A DNA stretch of 64,000 bases from Pseudomonadota bacterium (GTDB lineage Bacteria; Pseudomonadota; Alphaproteobacteria; Rhizobiales; Rhizobiaceae). The first letter of the stretch is position 1, and the number at the start of each line of letters is the position of its first letter. Made by a program: the position numbers and the translations under genes. Below, in pieces: positions 26,393 through 34,802 of the stretch. The notes under the pieces were generated by a model. That model worked only from the letters and a program-made list of their open reading frames with translations. It did no database searches and was not told where the DNA came from. Where the stretch lies: NCBI GenBank assembly GCA_023444445.1, contig JAEXMK010000016.1, positions 75,237-139,236 on the forward strand, given 5' to 3'.

Positions 26393-28357
26393 ATGATTGA
26401 CGATGACGCAAGACCGAAGCCGGTCGTTGGTGCCGAAAACAATGGTGCCCAAACCGCATCCGCAAAGGATGTTCCCGACACCGATGATCCGCCTCCGCCG
26501 GAGGAACTGGAACCCGCTTCGGACTTGACGCCGGAGCAGGCGGAGGAGGTTCGCAGGAAATATCTGCTGAAACGCTTCTGGATCAGTGCCCGAGGTTTCT
26601 GGAGCCGGCGCGGCGATGTGCTGGCATGGCCGTTCACGCTCGGACTATTGGCGATGATCGGTGTAAATGTCGGCTTCCAGTATGGAATCAACATCTGGAA
26701 TCGCGGGATTTTCGACGCCATCGAAAAACGGGACGCGTCGACGGTTTATTTTCTCGCCTCCATATTCCCCGCGCTGGTGCTCGGTAGTGTCGTCATCGTC
26801 ACCTCACAGGTCTATGTGAGGATGCGTATCCAACGGCGCTGGCGTTCCTGGCTCACGAAGGGGCTCGTTGGAAGGTGGATTGCAAACGGCCGTTATTATC
26901 AGCTCAACCTGATCGATGGGGATCACCAAAATCCCGAAGCGAGGCTGTCGGAAGATATGCGGATCGCGACGGAGGCGCCGGTTGACTTTGTTTCCGGTGT
27001 CATCGCTGCCTTCGTTTCTGCCTCTACCTTTATCGTTGTCTTGTGGACGATCGGCGGCGACCTGACGCTGTCGATCGGCGGTGTCTGGATCACGATCCCA
27101 GGCTTTCTGGTCGTCGCAGCCGTTATCTACGCGTCGATCACATCCACCGCCATAGCCTTTATTGCCCGTAACTTCGTCAAGGTTTCCGAAGTCAAAAACC
27201 AGGTTGAAGCTGAGTTCCGTTATACGCTGACGCGCGTCAGGGAAAATGGTGAGAGTATCGCCCTGCTGGGTGGCGAGGAGGAAGAACGAAGCGATCTCGA
27301 CAAGAGGTTTGGCAATGTCCGGCGGCAGTGGCGTCTCATGGCGCAGCAATATATGCGCACGACGGTCGTCTCGAATGGATCGATGCTGATTGCACCCGTC
27401 GTTCCGCTTCTTCTCTGTTCACCGAAGTTTCTCGATGGAAGCATGTCGCTCGGCGAAGTCATGCAGGCCGCTTCCGCCTTCACGATTGTCCAGTCCGCAT
27501 TCGGATGGCTGGTCGACAATTATCCGCGTCTCGCGGACTGGAACGCCTGCGCCCGGCGCGTTGCCTCGCTGATGATGTCGCTTGATGGTCTCGAGCGGGC
27601 TGAAAAGAGCGATAAGGTCGGCAGGATCGTGCGCGGCGAGACCGAAGGCGAGACAATGCTCAGTCTCAAGGATGTTTCCGTTTCGCTCGGAGACGGCACC
27701 GCCGTCGTCAAGGAAACGGATGTCGAAATCGGCGCAGGTGAGCGCGTATTGGTATCGGGAGAATCCGGCTCAGGCAAAAGCACGCTGGTACGTGCCATTT
27801 CAGGCCTCTGGCCCTGGGGCGGTGGCAGCGTCAACTTCCGCCCTGACAGCAGATTGTTCATGCTGCCACAACGCCCCTACATTCCTTCCGGCACGCTTCG
27901 CCGCGCTGTCTCCTATCCTCAGCCGGCTGAAACCTGGACGCCCGAGGAGATTGGCGCAGCTCTCGATAAGGTTGGCCTTGGTCAGCTGAAGGAAAAGATT
28001 GAGGACGAGGCACCCTGGGACCAGACACTGTCCGGCGGGGAAAAACAACGGCTGACCTTCGCGCGCCTGCTGCTGAACGCGCCCGATATCATCGTCATGG
28101 ATGAAGCGACGGCAGCTCTTGACGAGAAAAGTCAGGACAAGATGATGCAGACGGTTATCGATGAACTGCCTGACGCCACAATCATCAGCGTTGCGCACCG
28201 TGCCGAACTGGAAGCATTTCACAGTCGCAAAATTACGCTGGAGCGTCGGGATGGCGGCGCAAAGTTGGTCAGCGATATCGAGCTCATCCCGAAGAAGGCA
28301 AGGACAGGCTCCATGCTTCGCAGAATGGTCAAGCGTACCAATGGTTCGAAACGATAG
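26393..28357 (+). CDS. SbmA/BacA-like ABC transporter with fused ATPase (YddA-type)
   Basis: A 654-residue half-transporter. The N-terminal ~75 residues are acidic and proline-rich; the membrane domain (about 85-380) is of the ABC_membrane_2 family shared by SbmA/BacA and peroxisomal ABCD proteins (YQLNLIDGDHQNPEARLSED, VEAEFRYTLTRVRENGE). The C-terminal ATPase carries Walker A GESGSGKST (near 456-464), signature LSGGEKQRLTFARL and Walker B IIVMDEATAALDE. It would act as a homodimer in the inner membrane; relatives transport peptides, cobalamin or very-long-chain fatty acids. No clear SD precedes the ATG at 26393. The ligand is unknown. Confidence 0.88.
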   Translation: MIDDDARPKPVVGAENNGAQTASAKDVPDTDDPPPPEELEPASDLTPEQAEEVRRKYLLKRFWISARGFWSRRGDVLAWPFTLGLLAMIGVNVGFQYGINIWNRGIFDAIEKRDASTVYFLASIFPALVLGSVVIVTSQVYVRMRIQRRWRSWLTKGLVGRWIANGRYYQLNLIDGDHQNPEARLSEDMRIATEAPVDFVSGVIAAFVSASTFIVVLWTIGGDLTLSIGGVWITIPGFLVVAAVIYASITSTAIAFIARNFVKVSEVKNQVEAEFRYTLTRVRENGESIALLGGEEEERSDLDKRFGNVRRQWRLMAQQYMRTTVVSNGSMLIAPVVPLLLCSPKFLDGSMSLGEVMQAASAFTIVQSAFGWLVDNYPRLADWNACARRVASLMMSLDGLERAEKSDKVGRIVRGETEGETMLSLKDVSVSLGDGTAVVKETDVEIGAGERVLVSGESGSGKSTLVRAISGLWPWGGGSVNFRPDSRLFMLPQRPYIPSGTLRRAVSYPQPAETWTPEEIGAALDKVGLGQLKEKIEDEAPWDQTLSGGEKQRLTFARLLLNAPDIIVMDEATAALDEKSQDKMMQTVIDELPDATIISVAHRAELEAFHSRKITLERRDGGAKLVSDIELIPKKARTGSMLRRMVKRTNGSKR

Positions 28358-28691
28358 CGGAGCAATTGGATCGCTAAGAATGCCGTCGCGAGCTTTTGCG
28401 CCGGCTTTACCTTCGCGCCCATAGGTTGCACAGGAAAGTGGTGGCGCCGGAGCATGTTTTTCCGAGCACGCCAATTAAAAGGCAATTCTAATATGAAACG
28501 ATTGAAATTTTGCCTTTCAAAATCTCGTCGATGAGATTTCGTGTCTCCAAAATCGTCACATGCCTATTCATTAATCAAAAATTAGAAAATTAGTTAATGC
28601 AATTTTTACTATGTTGCGACGCACAAAAACTTCATCCACCATTTCAATACTGCGGGAGGAACGGTTTCTCAACAACAGAGGAGTTTACTTC
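28358..28691. promoter_or_regulatory. Region upstream of the crd genes
   Basis: No gene is supported. An inverted repeat AAATCTC (28520-28526) / GAGATTT (28533-28539) with a 6-nt loop may end the ABC transcript. It is followed by a strongly A+T-rich stretch at about 28565-28610, which differs from the surrounding G+C-rich DNA and is the likely crd promoter and a plausible site for MucR/Ros-type regulators that bind A+T-rich DNA. Confidence 0.4.
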
Positions 28692-30149
28692 ATGCTGTTC
28701 CGCAATAAGCCTGACGCAAAATATAAAGGTGCATCCGTAAGATTGGCATCCTATACTGTTCTCGGTGTAGTGGCGACCGTGTTTTCTTCTTCCGTGTTTC
28801 CGCCTGTATTCTCATCCCAGACGAGCCGTGCTCTCATCAATGCCCCGATCATTCCTTTGACGACACCGATTAGCGGCGTTGTGAAAACGTCAAATGACAG
28901 GGGCGGTGCCACAATCGAGAATGACAAGGTCGACAATACCACGTTGATCGGCCTGAAGGTTCAACTGGCGGCGCTCGACAACGAGATGCATCAGAAGACC
29001 TCCATCATCGAGGACTACGCGTCGCGGATTGACGATCTCAACAGGGATCTTTCCAGCCAGCAGGCAGCGTTACTGTTGCGGACCGAATCCGATCTTGATG
29101 CCGCAGAAGCGGCCCTGCAGATGGTGACCTATTCCACCCGGATCGCAAAAGCCGAAGCCGCCCGCAAACAAAAGCTGGTCGATAAAGGTGTTTTCCACGG
29201 CATCAGCGAAGATATTGCCGATACGATACAACTTGAAGATACAAAACTGAAGGCGGCCCGTGTTGCCGTCGACAAGCTTAACAAGGACATGAACTTCGCG
29301 CGGCAGGGGATCTATATTGGCTCCGACCTGCAGTCCCTGCAAAACCTCCAGCAGGAAATCCGCACCAGAACCGCCGACCTGATGCAGGTCCGCATGCAGA
29401 TGACGACGCTTGAGACACGCAGAAGCGAGCTTGAGAGTCTGGCAACGACAGAAGCATCGCGCATCGACAGGCTGACCCGTGCCGATCTTGCCATTCCGCC
29501 AGGCACGACGCTTTACAAGCCGGTGGCTGCGACCGGGCGGGAAGTGGTTGCCGGGGACACACTTGCCGAGGCGCTTGATTGCCGGAATGCGTTTGTCGTG
29601 GCGATCTTCTCCGAGCGCCAGGCGCAGGCCCTGTCCGTTGGGTCGCGTGTTAAGGTCGATGCGGGAAACTGGGCTCAGGAGAGCGGCGGAACGGTGGAAC
29701 GGCTGGTGCCCCGGACAACGGAGCGTGTGGATCTGGATTATGCTGTGCCGTTTCCCCCCACGGAGCGACGTGAACTCTATGCCTTCATCCGCATGGATGG
29801 AGCCGATCAGCCGGATCTTTCCCATCAGAAATCCTGTTCGGTCGGCACATGGGTCAATGTAAGCCTGCCAAATGAATGGCTGGTCAGGACGCGCGATTAC
29901 GTCAACGAAGCATCCGCTGATCTCCTGAAGTTCGCGGAGAATTCCGCAAGGGAGATTCCCTCTGTAACGCAGGCAGCCATTGCGCTTCTTGAAACCTCGC
30001 GCGACAGGATTTTCGACTACATGGGCGTGGAGCAGCCAAGTCAGGAACCTCTGCCGGAACTCGCGGAACCCGCCCGGCAACTGCACGATAAAAGACACGC
30101 CGTAAACAGTCCCGTGTCCCGCACCAAAATTTCGCAAACTCAATCCTGA
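28692..30149 (+). CDS. crdA: Membrane-fusion (HlyD-like) protein of the curdlan-type locus
   Basis: A 485-residue protein anchored by one N-terminal helix (about residues 17-37) with the rest in the periplasm. It has a biotinyl-lipoyl-like strand near TPISGVVKTSN, a long coiled-coil region (about 75-240) and a return to beta structure (ADLAIPPGTTLYKPVAATG, RVKVDAGNW). This is the layout of membrane-fusion proteins. Its position directly before a processive glycosyltransferase matches crdA of the curdlan crdASC locus, which helps move the glucan across the envelope. The ATG at 28692 is preceded by GAGGAG at 8 nt spacing; the frame extends to 28611 without support. Confidence 0.75.
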   Translation: MLFRNKPDAKYKGASVRLASYTVLGVVATVFSSSVFPPVFSSQTSRALINAPIIPLTTPISGVVKTSNDRGGATIENDKVDNTTLIGLKVQLAALDNEMHQKTSIIEDYASRIDDLNRDLSSQQAALLLRTESDLDAAEAALQMVTYSTRIAKAEAARKQKLVDKGVFHGISEDIADTIQLEDTKLKAARVAVDKLNKDMNFARQGIYIGSDLQSLQNLQQEIRTRTADLMQVRMQMTTLETRRSELESLATTEASRIDRLTRADLAIPPGTTLYKPVAATGREVVAGDTLAEALDCRNAFVVAIFSERQAQALSVGSRVKVDAGNWAQESGGTVERLVPRTTERVDLDYAVPFPPTERRELYAFIRMDGADQPDLSHQKSCSVGTWVNVSLPNEWLVRTRDYVNEASADLLKFAENSAREIPSVTQAAIALLETSRDRIFDYMGVEQPSQEPLPELAEPARQLHDKRHAVNSPVSRTKISQTQS

Positions 30150-30169
30150 CACCCGCATGGATTGGGCGA

Positions 30170-30201
30170 GCCCTGCGGGTTCACTCCTATGCCCGCAGGG
30201 C
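30170..30201 (+). terminator. Strong hairpin between crdA and crdS
   Basis: GCCCTGCGGG at 30170-30179 and CCCGCAGGGC at 30192-30201 form a perfect 10-bp G+C-rich stem with a 12-nt loop, 20 nt after the crdA stop. The following sequence is only moderately T-rich, so it may be a partial terminator, attenuator or mRNA-stability element between the two genes. Confidence 0.55.
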
Positions 30202-30280
30202 AGTTCTTCATTCTTAAAAGCGATGTTTGGAAGCGCGCATGCAAGCCGGCGCGCAGCCGACCGGTTGCGAGGTAAGGGCA

Positions 30281-32245
30281 ATGTATTTCAGTGCTGAAGG
30301 TGACGTTCAGTCGGTGCTTTATGTGAACCTGACGATTGCGATTGGGGCGATCCTGTTCACCCTTCTCGCCGATCCGCGAAAGACGGTCGACAGGTTGGCC
30401 TTCAGCATCATCATGTTGCTGTCGCTTGGTGTCTATATCGTGTGGCGGGCGACGGATACTCTGCCGCCGCCGGAACTGTCCCTCGAAACCCTCTGGTGCT
30501 ACACCTACTTCACCTTCGAGCTGATCTCGGTGCTCTACGCCATGGGCTCCATCCTCATCCTGCTTCGCCGGACCGACTGGTCAGCCGCTGCCGATCGAGG
30601 AGAAGCCCATCTCGAAGGTAACCCGCTTGCGCCGCTCGTCGATGTGTTTATCTGCACCTATAACGAGCCGCTGAACGTCCTCGAAAAGTCTATCATCGCT
30701 GCACAGGCGATGGATTATCCGCGACTGCGTGTCTTCGTGTGTGACGACACACGTCGCGCTGAGGTAAGAACCTATTGCGAAGCCGTGGGCGTGAACTACG
30801 TCACACGTCCCGACAACAAGCACGCCAAGGCAGGAAATCTCAACAATGCGCTGGTTCACACCAATGCGCTGGAAGAGGTTTCCGACTTCATCATGGTTCT
30901 CGACGCGGATTTCGCCCCCCAGGCAAACTTCCTGCGGCGCGTGACGGGTCTCTTTTCCGACCCGAAGGTGGCTGTCGTCCAGACGCCTCAATTCTATTTC
31001 AACAGTGATCCAATTCAGCACAATCTGGGGGTAGGCAAGAGCTTCGTCGATGATCAGCGCGTCTTCTTCGACGTGTTCCAGCCAGCCAAGGATGCGGTGG
31101 GCTGTGCGTTCTGCGTCGGCACGAGCTTCGTCGTGCGCCGCGCCGCGGTAAACGGTATTGGCGGTTTCCCGTCGGAGGCCCTCTCAGAGGATATGCTGCT
31201 GACATATCGCCTGATGGAAAGGGGATATGTCACACGCTGGCTGAATGAGAAACTGAGCGTTGGCTTGTCTGCCGAAGGCGTGCCTGAATATATTACCCAA
31301 CGCACCCGCTGGTGTCTTGGCACGATCCAGATCGGGCTTTTGCGGACTGGACCTCTCTGGCGCGGAAATTTTACGCTGACCCAGCGGCTGCATTATTTGC
31401 ATGGACTTTTCTGCTGGCTATCGAAGCCGTTTATCCTGTGCCTGCTGCTCGCGCCGTCGATTTACTGGCTGACGGGCGTATCGGCGCTGCAGGCGGATGA
31501 GCTGATGTTCATGAAGCTCGGCCTCTCATCTCTTGCGCTTTTCTGGACCTATTCCACCTGGATATCCGGCAAGAGGACGCTTCCTCTCTTCACCGAAGTC
31601 ACCCACGCCCTGACCGCTGTACCCATTACCATCACGCTTTTTCAGGCAATCCGTAAACCGTTCGGGCGCCCGTTCAAAGTCACCGAAAAGGGAGGAGACC
31701 GGTCCCAGGTCCGTGTCCATATCCCGACGGCGATTTTTTTCGCTTTCGTGACCCTCTCTTCGGCCGTGTCCATCGTGGTCGCGGTCTATGGTCTGGATGC
31801 TCCGTCGGAGCTCTCCTCGCGGGACTGCCTCAATCTAATCTGGTCCGCCGTCGCGATGGTGATTGCATTCACCAGCTTCATTTGTTGCATTGAATTGCCC
31901 CGTTTCGACAAGGAGGAATTGATCGGAGTGGATTTTCGCGGACAGTTGCGGTCCGTATCCTCGACGAGATCGGTGCGTATCACCGCCCTTTCAACGGAAA
32001 ACATCACATTGGCTGCGGTCCCGTCTTCCAGCGATGTAACGGATGTTTTTGTACCTGAGGCAGGGTGGATGCGGATTAGCCCCACGGAGCACGCGAAGGA
32101 ATCCGGGAAGTTCGATATTCATCCCAGCGACGAGCAGCGGCGGTCCATTTTGCGTTTGTTGTTTCGCAAGGCTCCTGAAAATGTTGCGGAACAGGGCGAC
32201 CTGATGAAATCCATGCGGATTCTTCTCGCACGGGCATTCGGGTGA
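30281..32245 (+). CDS. crdS: Processive beta-glucan synthase (GT2), curdlan synthase-like
   Basis: An inner-membrane glycosyltransferase of 654 residues using UDP-glucose. Three N-terminal helices precede the catalytic GT2 domain: FICTYNEP, VCDDTRR (near 155), VLDADFAPQ (near 207), LSEDMLLTY (near 302) and QRTRWCLG (near 340), i.e. the D,D,D,QxxRW set of processive synthases. Further helices follow. The start at 30281 (MYFSAEGD) has GAGG upstream and gives a length matching known CrdS; the frame from 30227 lacks support. The C-terminal tail (about 540-654) resembles the place of a PilZ domain but no RxxxR motif is seen. No bcsB/bcsC-like neighbours exist, which argues against cellulose synthase. 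Confidence 0.82.
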   Translation: MYFSAEGDVQSVLYVNLTIAIGAILFTLLADPRKTVDRLAFSIIMLLSLGVYIVWRATDTLPPPELSLETLWCYTYFTFELISVLYAMGSILILLRRTDWSAAADRGEAHLEGNPLAPLVDVFICTYNEPLNVLEKSIIAAQAMDYPRLRVFVCDDTRRAEVRTYCEAVGVNYVTRPDNKHAKAGNLNNALVHTNALEEVSDFIMVLDADFAPQANFLRRVTGLFSDPKVAVVQTPQFYFNSDPIQHNLGVGKSFVDDQRVFFDVFQPAKDAVGCAFCVGTSFVVRRAAVNGIGGFPSEALSEDMLLTYRLMERGYVTRWLNEKLSVGLSAEGVPEYITQRTRWCLGTIQIGLLRTGPLWRGNFTLTQRLHYLHGLFCWLSKPFILCLLLAPSIYWLTGVSALQADELMFMKLGLSSLALFWTYSTWISGKRTLPLFTEVTHALTAVPITITLFQAIRKPFGRPFKVTEKGGDRSQVRVHIPTAIFFAFVTLSSAVSIVVAVYGLDAPSELSSRDCLNLIWSAVAMVIAFTSFICCIELPRFDKEELIGVDFRGQLRSVSSTRSVRITALSTENITLAAVPSSSDVTDVFVPEAGWMRISPTEHAKESGKFDIHPSDEQRRSILRLLFRKAPENVAEQGDLMKSMRILLARAFG

Positions 32246-32289
32246 ACGGCCCCGGAGGGGTTTGCAACAGCGCGAAAGGGTTCGTCGGG

Positions 32290-33555
32290 ATGAGTATCCG
32301 AAACACAATCGTGGCGCTTATGATGTTTTTCGCGATGACGTGCACGGCGGCTGCCGGGAAAATAGCGGATCGTGCTGGTCTCGCCGCAACGCTGTGCGAC
32401 GGTCTTGCGGGCAGGATGGACCAATCAACCGAACCGTTCTTGCTCCGCAGTTTCGAGCCGGGTGCTTCAGGGAAGCCGCTTGATCCGGCGCTGTCAAATA
32501 CGGCTTTCACCTATGATAATGCGCTCGCCTCCATCGCTCTTTTCGCCTGTGGAGAGGATGACAAGGCGCTGAGGATCGTCGAGGCTCTACGTTTTGCGCT
32601 TCAGCACGACCGGACCTATCGCGATGGGCGGGTCCGAAATGCCTATCGTGCGGGCGCTGTCGATGTTCATCAGGGCGCCATGCTTCTGCCGGGCTTCTGG
32701 GATGAGAGCCGCAAGGCATGGATGGAGGACGAATATCAGGTTGGGAGTTCCACCGGAAATCTTGCCTGGGCAGCGCTGGCGTTTCTCGCCGCTTTTGATC
32801 GTTCCGGCGATAGAGCCTATCTCTCGGCTGCGTCGTCACTCATCGAATGGATCAACCAAAACACCAGAGGAACAGGTGGTCTCGGTTTTACGGGCGGCAC
32901 GTTCGGTCAGGATGCCCAACCGATCCATCTCGACTGGAAATCGACGGAGCATAATCTTGACGTCTTTGCCGCTGCTGCCTGGCTGAGCGAGATCGACCAG
33001 ACAAAGGACTGGCGATCCGTACAGGATCGAGCCTTGTCTTTTCTCAATGCCATGTGGAATGGGGGTGAGGGGCGTTTTTACGTGGGCAGTTTGCCAGGCG
33101 GCGACACGCCGAACGCCAGCCAGTCCGGCATTGATTCCGAAGTTTGGCCGATCATGGCCGTGCCGAAATTCCGTGCACGCGCGGCCAGGGTTCTGGATTG
33201 GATCGATCGTCATTACGCCGTCGATGGCGGCTTCGATTTTAACGACGACCGGGACGGCATATGGCTGGAAGGCACAGCGCAGGCAGCGCTGGCATTTGAT
33301 ATTGCGGGGCATCATGACCGCGCGCACGCTCTTCTCGAAACGATCGGAGCTGAAATCTCGTCGGAGAACCTTGTCTATGCCACGGTCGGTCCGGAACTGA
33401 CGACGGGCCTGAAAATAGGCCCAGATTCGACGTCCGCAGACTTTAAATATTTCCGGTTACCTCATGTCGGCGCGACTGCTTGGGGTGTACTCGCTGCCAA
33501 AGGCTGGAATCCTTTCACGAGGAGGGGAGTTACGGAAATGCATGAAGCGGAATGA
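32290..33555 (+). CDS. crdC: Periplasmic glycoside-hydrolase-like protein of the curdlan-type locus
   Basis: A 421-residue secreted protein: signal peptide IVALMMFFAMTCTAAAG, then a repeated helical pattern of an (alpha/alpha)6 barrel (YDNALASIALFACGEDDKA, GNLAWAALAFLAAFDRSGD, HNLDVFAAAAWLSEIDQT, EGTAQAALAFDIAGHHDRA). This resembles glycoside hydrolase or lyase toroids, but the active-site residues cannot be assigned. Third place after a HlyD-like protein and GT2 synthase matches crdC. The ATG at 32290 was chosen because the signal peptide starts there; a GTG at 32242 overlapping the crdS stop is an alternative. Confidence 0.72.
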   Translation: MSIRNTIVALMMFFAMTCTAAAGKIADRAGLAATLCDGLAGRMDQSTEPFLLRSFEPGASGKPLDPALSNTAFTYDNALASIALFACGEDDKALRIVEALRFALQHDRTYRDGRVRNAYRAGAVDVHQGAMLLPGFWDESRKAWMEDEYQVGSSTGNLAWAALAFLAAFDRSGDRAYLSAASSLIEWINQNTRGTGGLGFTGGTFGQDAQPIHLDWKSTEHNLDVFAAAAWLSEIDQTKDWRSVQDRALSFLNAMWNGGEGRFYVGSLPGGDTPNASQSGIDSEVWPIMAVPKFRARAARVLDWIDRHYAVDGGFDFNDDRDGIWLEGTAQAALAFDIAGHHDRAHALLETIGAEISSENLVYATVGPELTTGLKIGPDSTSADFKYFRLPHVGATAWGVLAAKGWNPFTRRGVTEMHEAE

Positions 33556-33612
33556 TGTAGATACGTCTCAACTGCGCTTGATTTTCAATAGGTTCTTGGA
33601 AGCGCTTCACGC

Positions 33613-33635
33613 AAAAAAAAACCTCCGTCAGGAGG
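33613..33635 (-). terminator. Rho-independent terminator of the HyuA/DUF917 operon
   Basis: On the minus strand CCTCC-TGAC-GGAGG is followed by nine T. This is a clear intrinsic terminator about 180 nt after the isoaspartyl peptidase stop. On the plus strand it has no T tract, so it does not serve crdC. Confidence 0.8.
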
Positions 33636-33650
33636 GTCGCAATAGTGCTG

Positions 33651-33668
33651 GCCTTACGCGCTCGTAAG
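33651..33668. repeat. Perfect inverted repeat near the operon end
   Basis: CCTTACG-CGCT-CGTAAGG, a 7-bp stem with 4-nt loop, lies 16 bp from the terminator. The 33670-33812 remainder holds no supported gene. Confidence 0.35.
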
Positions 33669-33812
33669 GAGGTGCGGAGGGGAACAGTCCGCGCCTTTTA
33701 AATGCGGGGGATGGAAAATGGTTCCGCTTCCAATTCGTTTTTTTCGAACGTCAGCCGTTGTTTTGGTTAGCTCGAGCCGTCGACAAGCCCAAATCGCCCC
33801 GTCAGAGCGGGC

Positions 33813-34757
33813 TCAGAGCTCGATAGGATAAACTTCCCCATGCGTGGCAACAACCGCTTCTCCAGATGCAGTCACCCAGCCACGGAACATGCCCGGGGTG
33901 TTGTACGGAGCGGCGATGTGGCCCGCCGTATCAATGGCGACCAGACCGGCACCAATATCATAGGGAGCCAGATCCCTGTACACGAGATCGCCGGCAGCGC
34001 TTTCCAGCTCCTGTCCGAGATAGGCGACGCGGGACGCGATCTCGTGGCCGACGACGTAACGGATGAAAAATTCTCCCTTGCCGGTGCCGGAAACGGCACA
34101 GGCGCCATCGCGTGCATAGGTGCCGGCGCCGATTACCGGGCTGTCGCCCACCCGGCCATCGGGCTTGTTGGTATAGCCGCCGGTGGAGGTGGCCGCGGCG
34201 AGATGCCCCGCGGCATCGAGTGCTACCGCACCTACTGTGCCATGTTTTTCGTTTTCCGTCGCTTCCGTGCCGGCTACCGCATGGCGCTTCATCGCCGCCA
34301 GCGCCTCAAGGCGTTTTTGCGTGGTGAAATAGGATTGAGCCTCCGTGGCCAGACCTTTTTCCTCTGCGAAGCGATCTGCTGCTTCGCCTGTGAGATAGAC
34401 GGCACGTTCATCCGCCATCAGCGCGCGCGCCGCCTTTACCGGGTTGCGAATGGCGCGGGATGCGCTGATTGCGCCTGCCGCCAGCGTCGCACCGTCCATG
34501 ATCGAGGCATCCAGCTCATGAATCCCGTTCGCGTTGAGCGCCGCCCCGTGGCCTGCATTGAAATGCGGGCTGTCCTCCATGACGACGACCGCCGCTTCGA
34601 CGGCATCGAGCGCCGTCCCGCCAGCCTTCAGCACACCATAACCGGCACGCAGCGCCGCTGCCAGATCATCGCGGGCCGCAGCCCATTCCGCTGCCGTCAT
34701 GCTGTCTTCGGGCATCACGCCACAACCGCCATGAATGGCCAGTGCGATTTTCGTCAT
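33813..34757 (-). CDS. iaaA: Isoaspartyl peptidase / plant-type L-asparaginase (Ntn hydrolase, T2)
   Basis: A 314-residue cytoplasmic proenzyme. It starts IALAIHGGCGVM, and autocleaves before the nucleophile Thr174 in KHGTVGAVALD; substrate-binding blocks STGGYTNKPDGRVGDSPV and GTGKGEFFIR follow. The family hydrolyses isoaspartyl (beta-Asp) dipeptides and asparagine. It is the last gene of the long minus-strand operon, 45 nt after hyuA-like copy 1, with a small hairpin in the gap. In this context it may release aspartate from a beta-aspartyl product formed by the HyuA/DUF917 proteins; that is inference. Confidence 0.88.
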   Translation of the reverse strand: MTKIALAIHGGCGVMPEDSMTAAEWAAARDDLAAALRAGYGVLKAGGTALDAVEAAVVVMEDSPHFNAGHGAALNANGIHELDASIMDGATLAAGAISASRAIRNPVKAARALMADERAVYLTGEAADRFAEEKGLATEAQSYFTTQKRLEALAAMKRHAVAGTEATENEKHGTVGAVALDAAGHLAAATSTGGYTNKPDGRVGDSPVIGAGTYARDGACAVSGTGKGEFFIRYVVGHEIASRVAYLGQELESAAGDLVYRDLAPYDIGAGLVAIDTAGHIAAPYNTPGMFRGWVTASGEAVVATHGEVYPIEL

Positions 34758-34775
34758 ATGCTCACTCCCTCGTCA

Positions 34776-34792
34776 CCCCGTTTTTGGCGGGG
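34776..34792. repeat. Intercistronic hairpin, copy 1
   Basis: CCCCG (34776-34780) and CGGGG (34788-34792) around a T-rich loop, followed by CC. The right half GGCGGGGCC is the same as in the hairpin at 37491-37509, suggesting a small repeated palindrome. Confidence 0.4.
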
Positions 34793-34802
34793 CCTCTACC
34801 AA

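Noticed and set aside
30281-33555. Cellulose synthase (bcsA/celA) locus
   Set aside because: No BcsB, BcsC or BcsZ partner is adjacent, no PilZ motif is present, and the HlyD-like / GT2 / helical-barrel order and lengths fit crdASC better.
33464-33667. A 67-codon plus-strand frame after crdC
   Set aside because: It overlaps crdC in another frame and runs through the A tract and stem of a minus-strand terminator.
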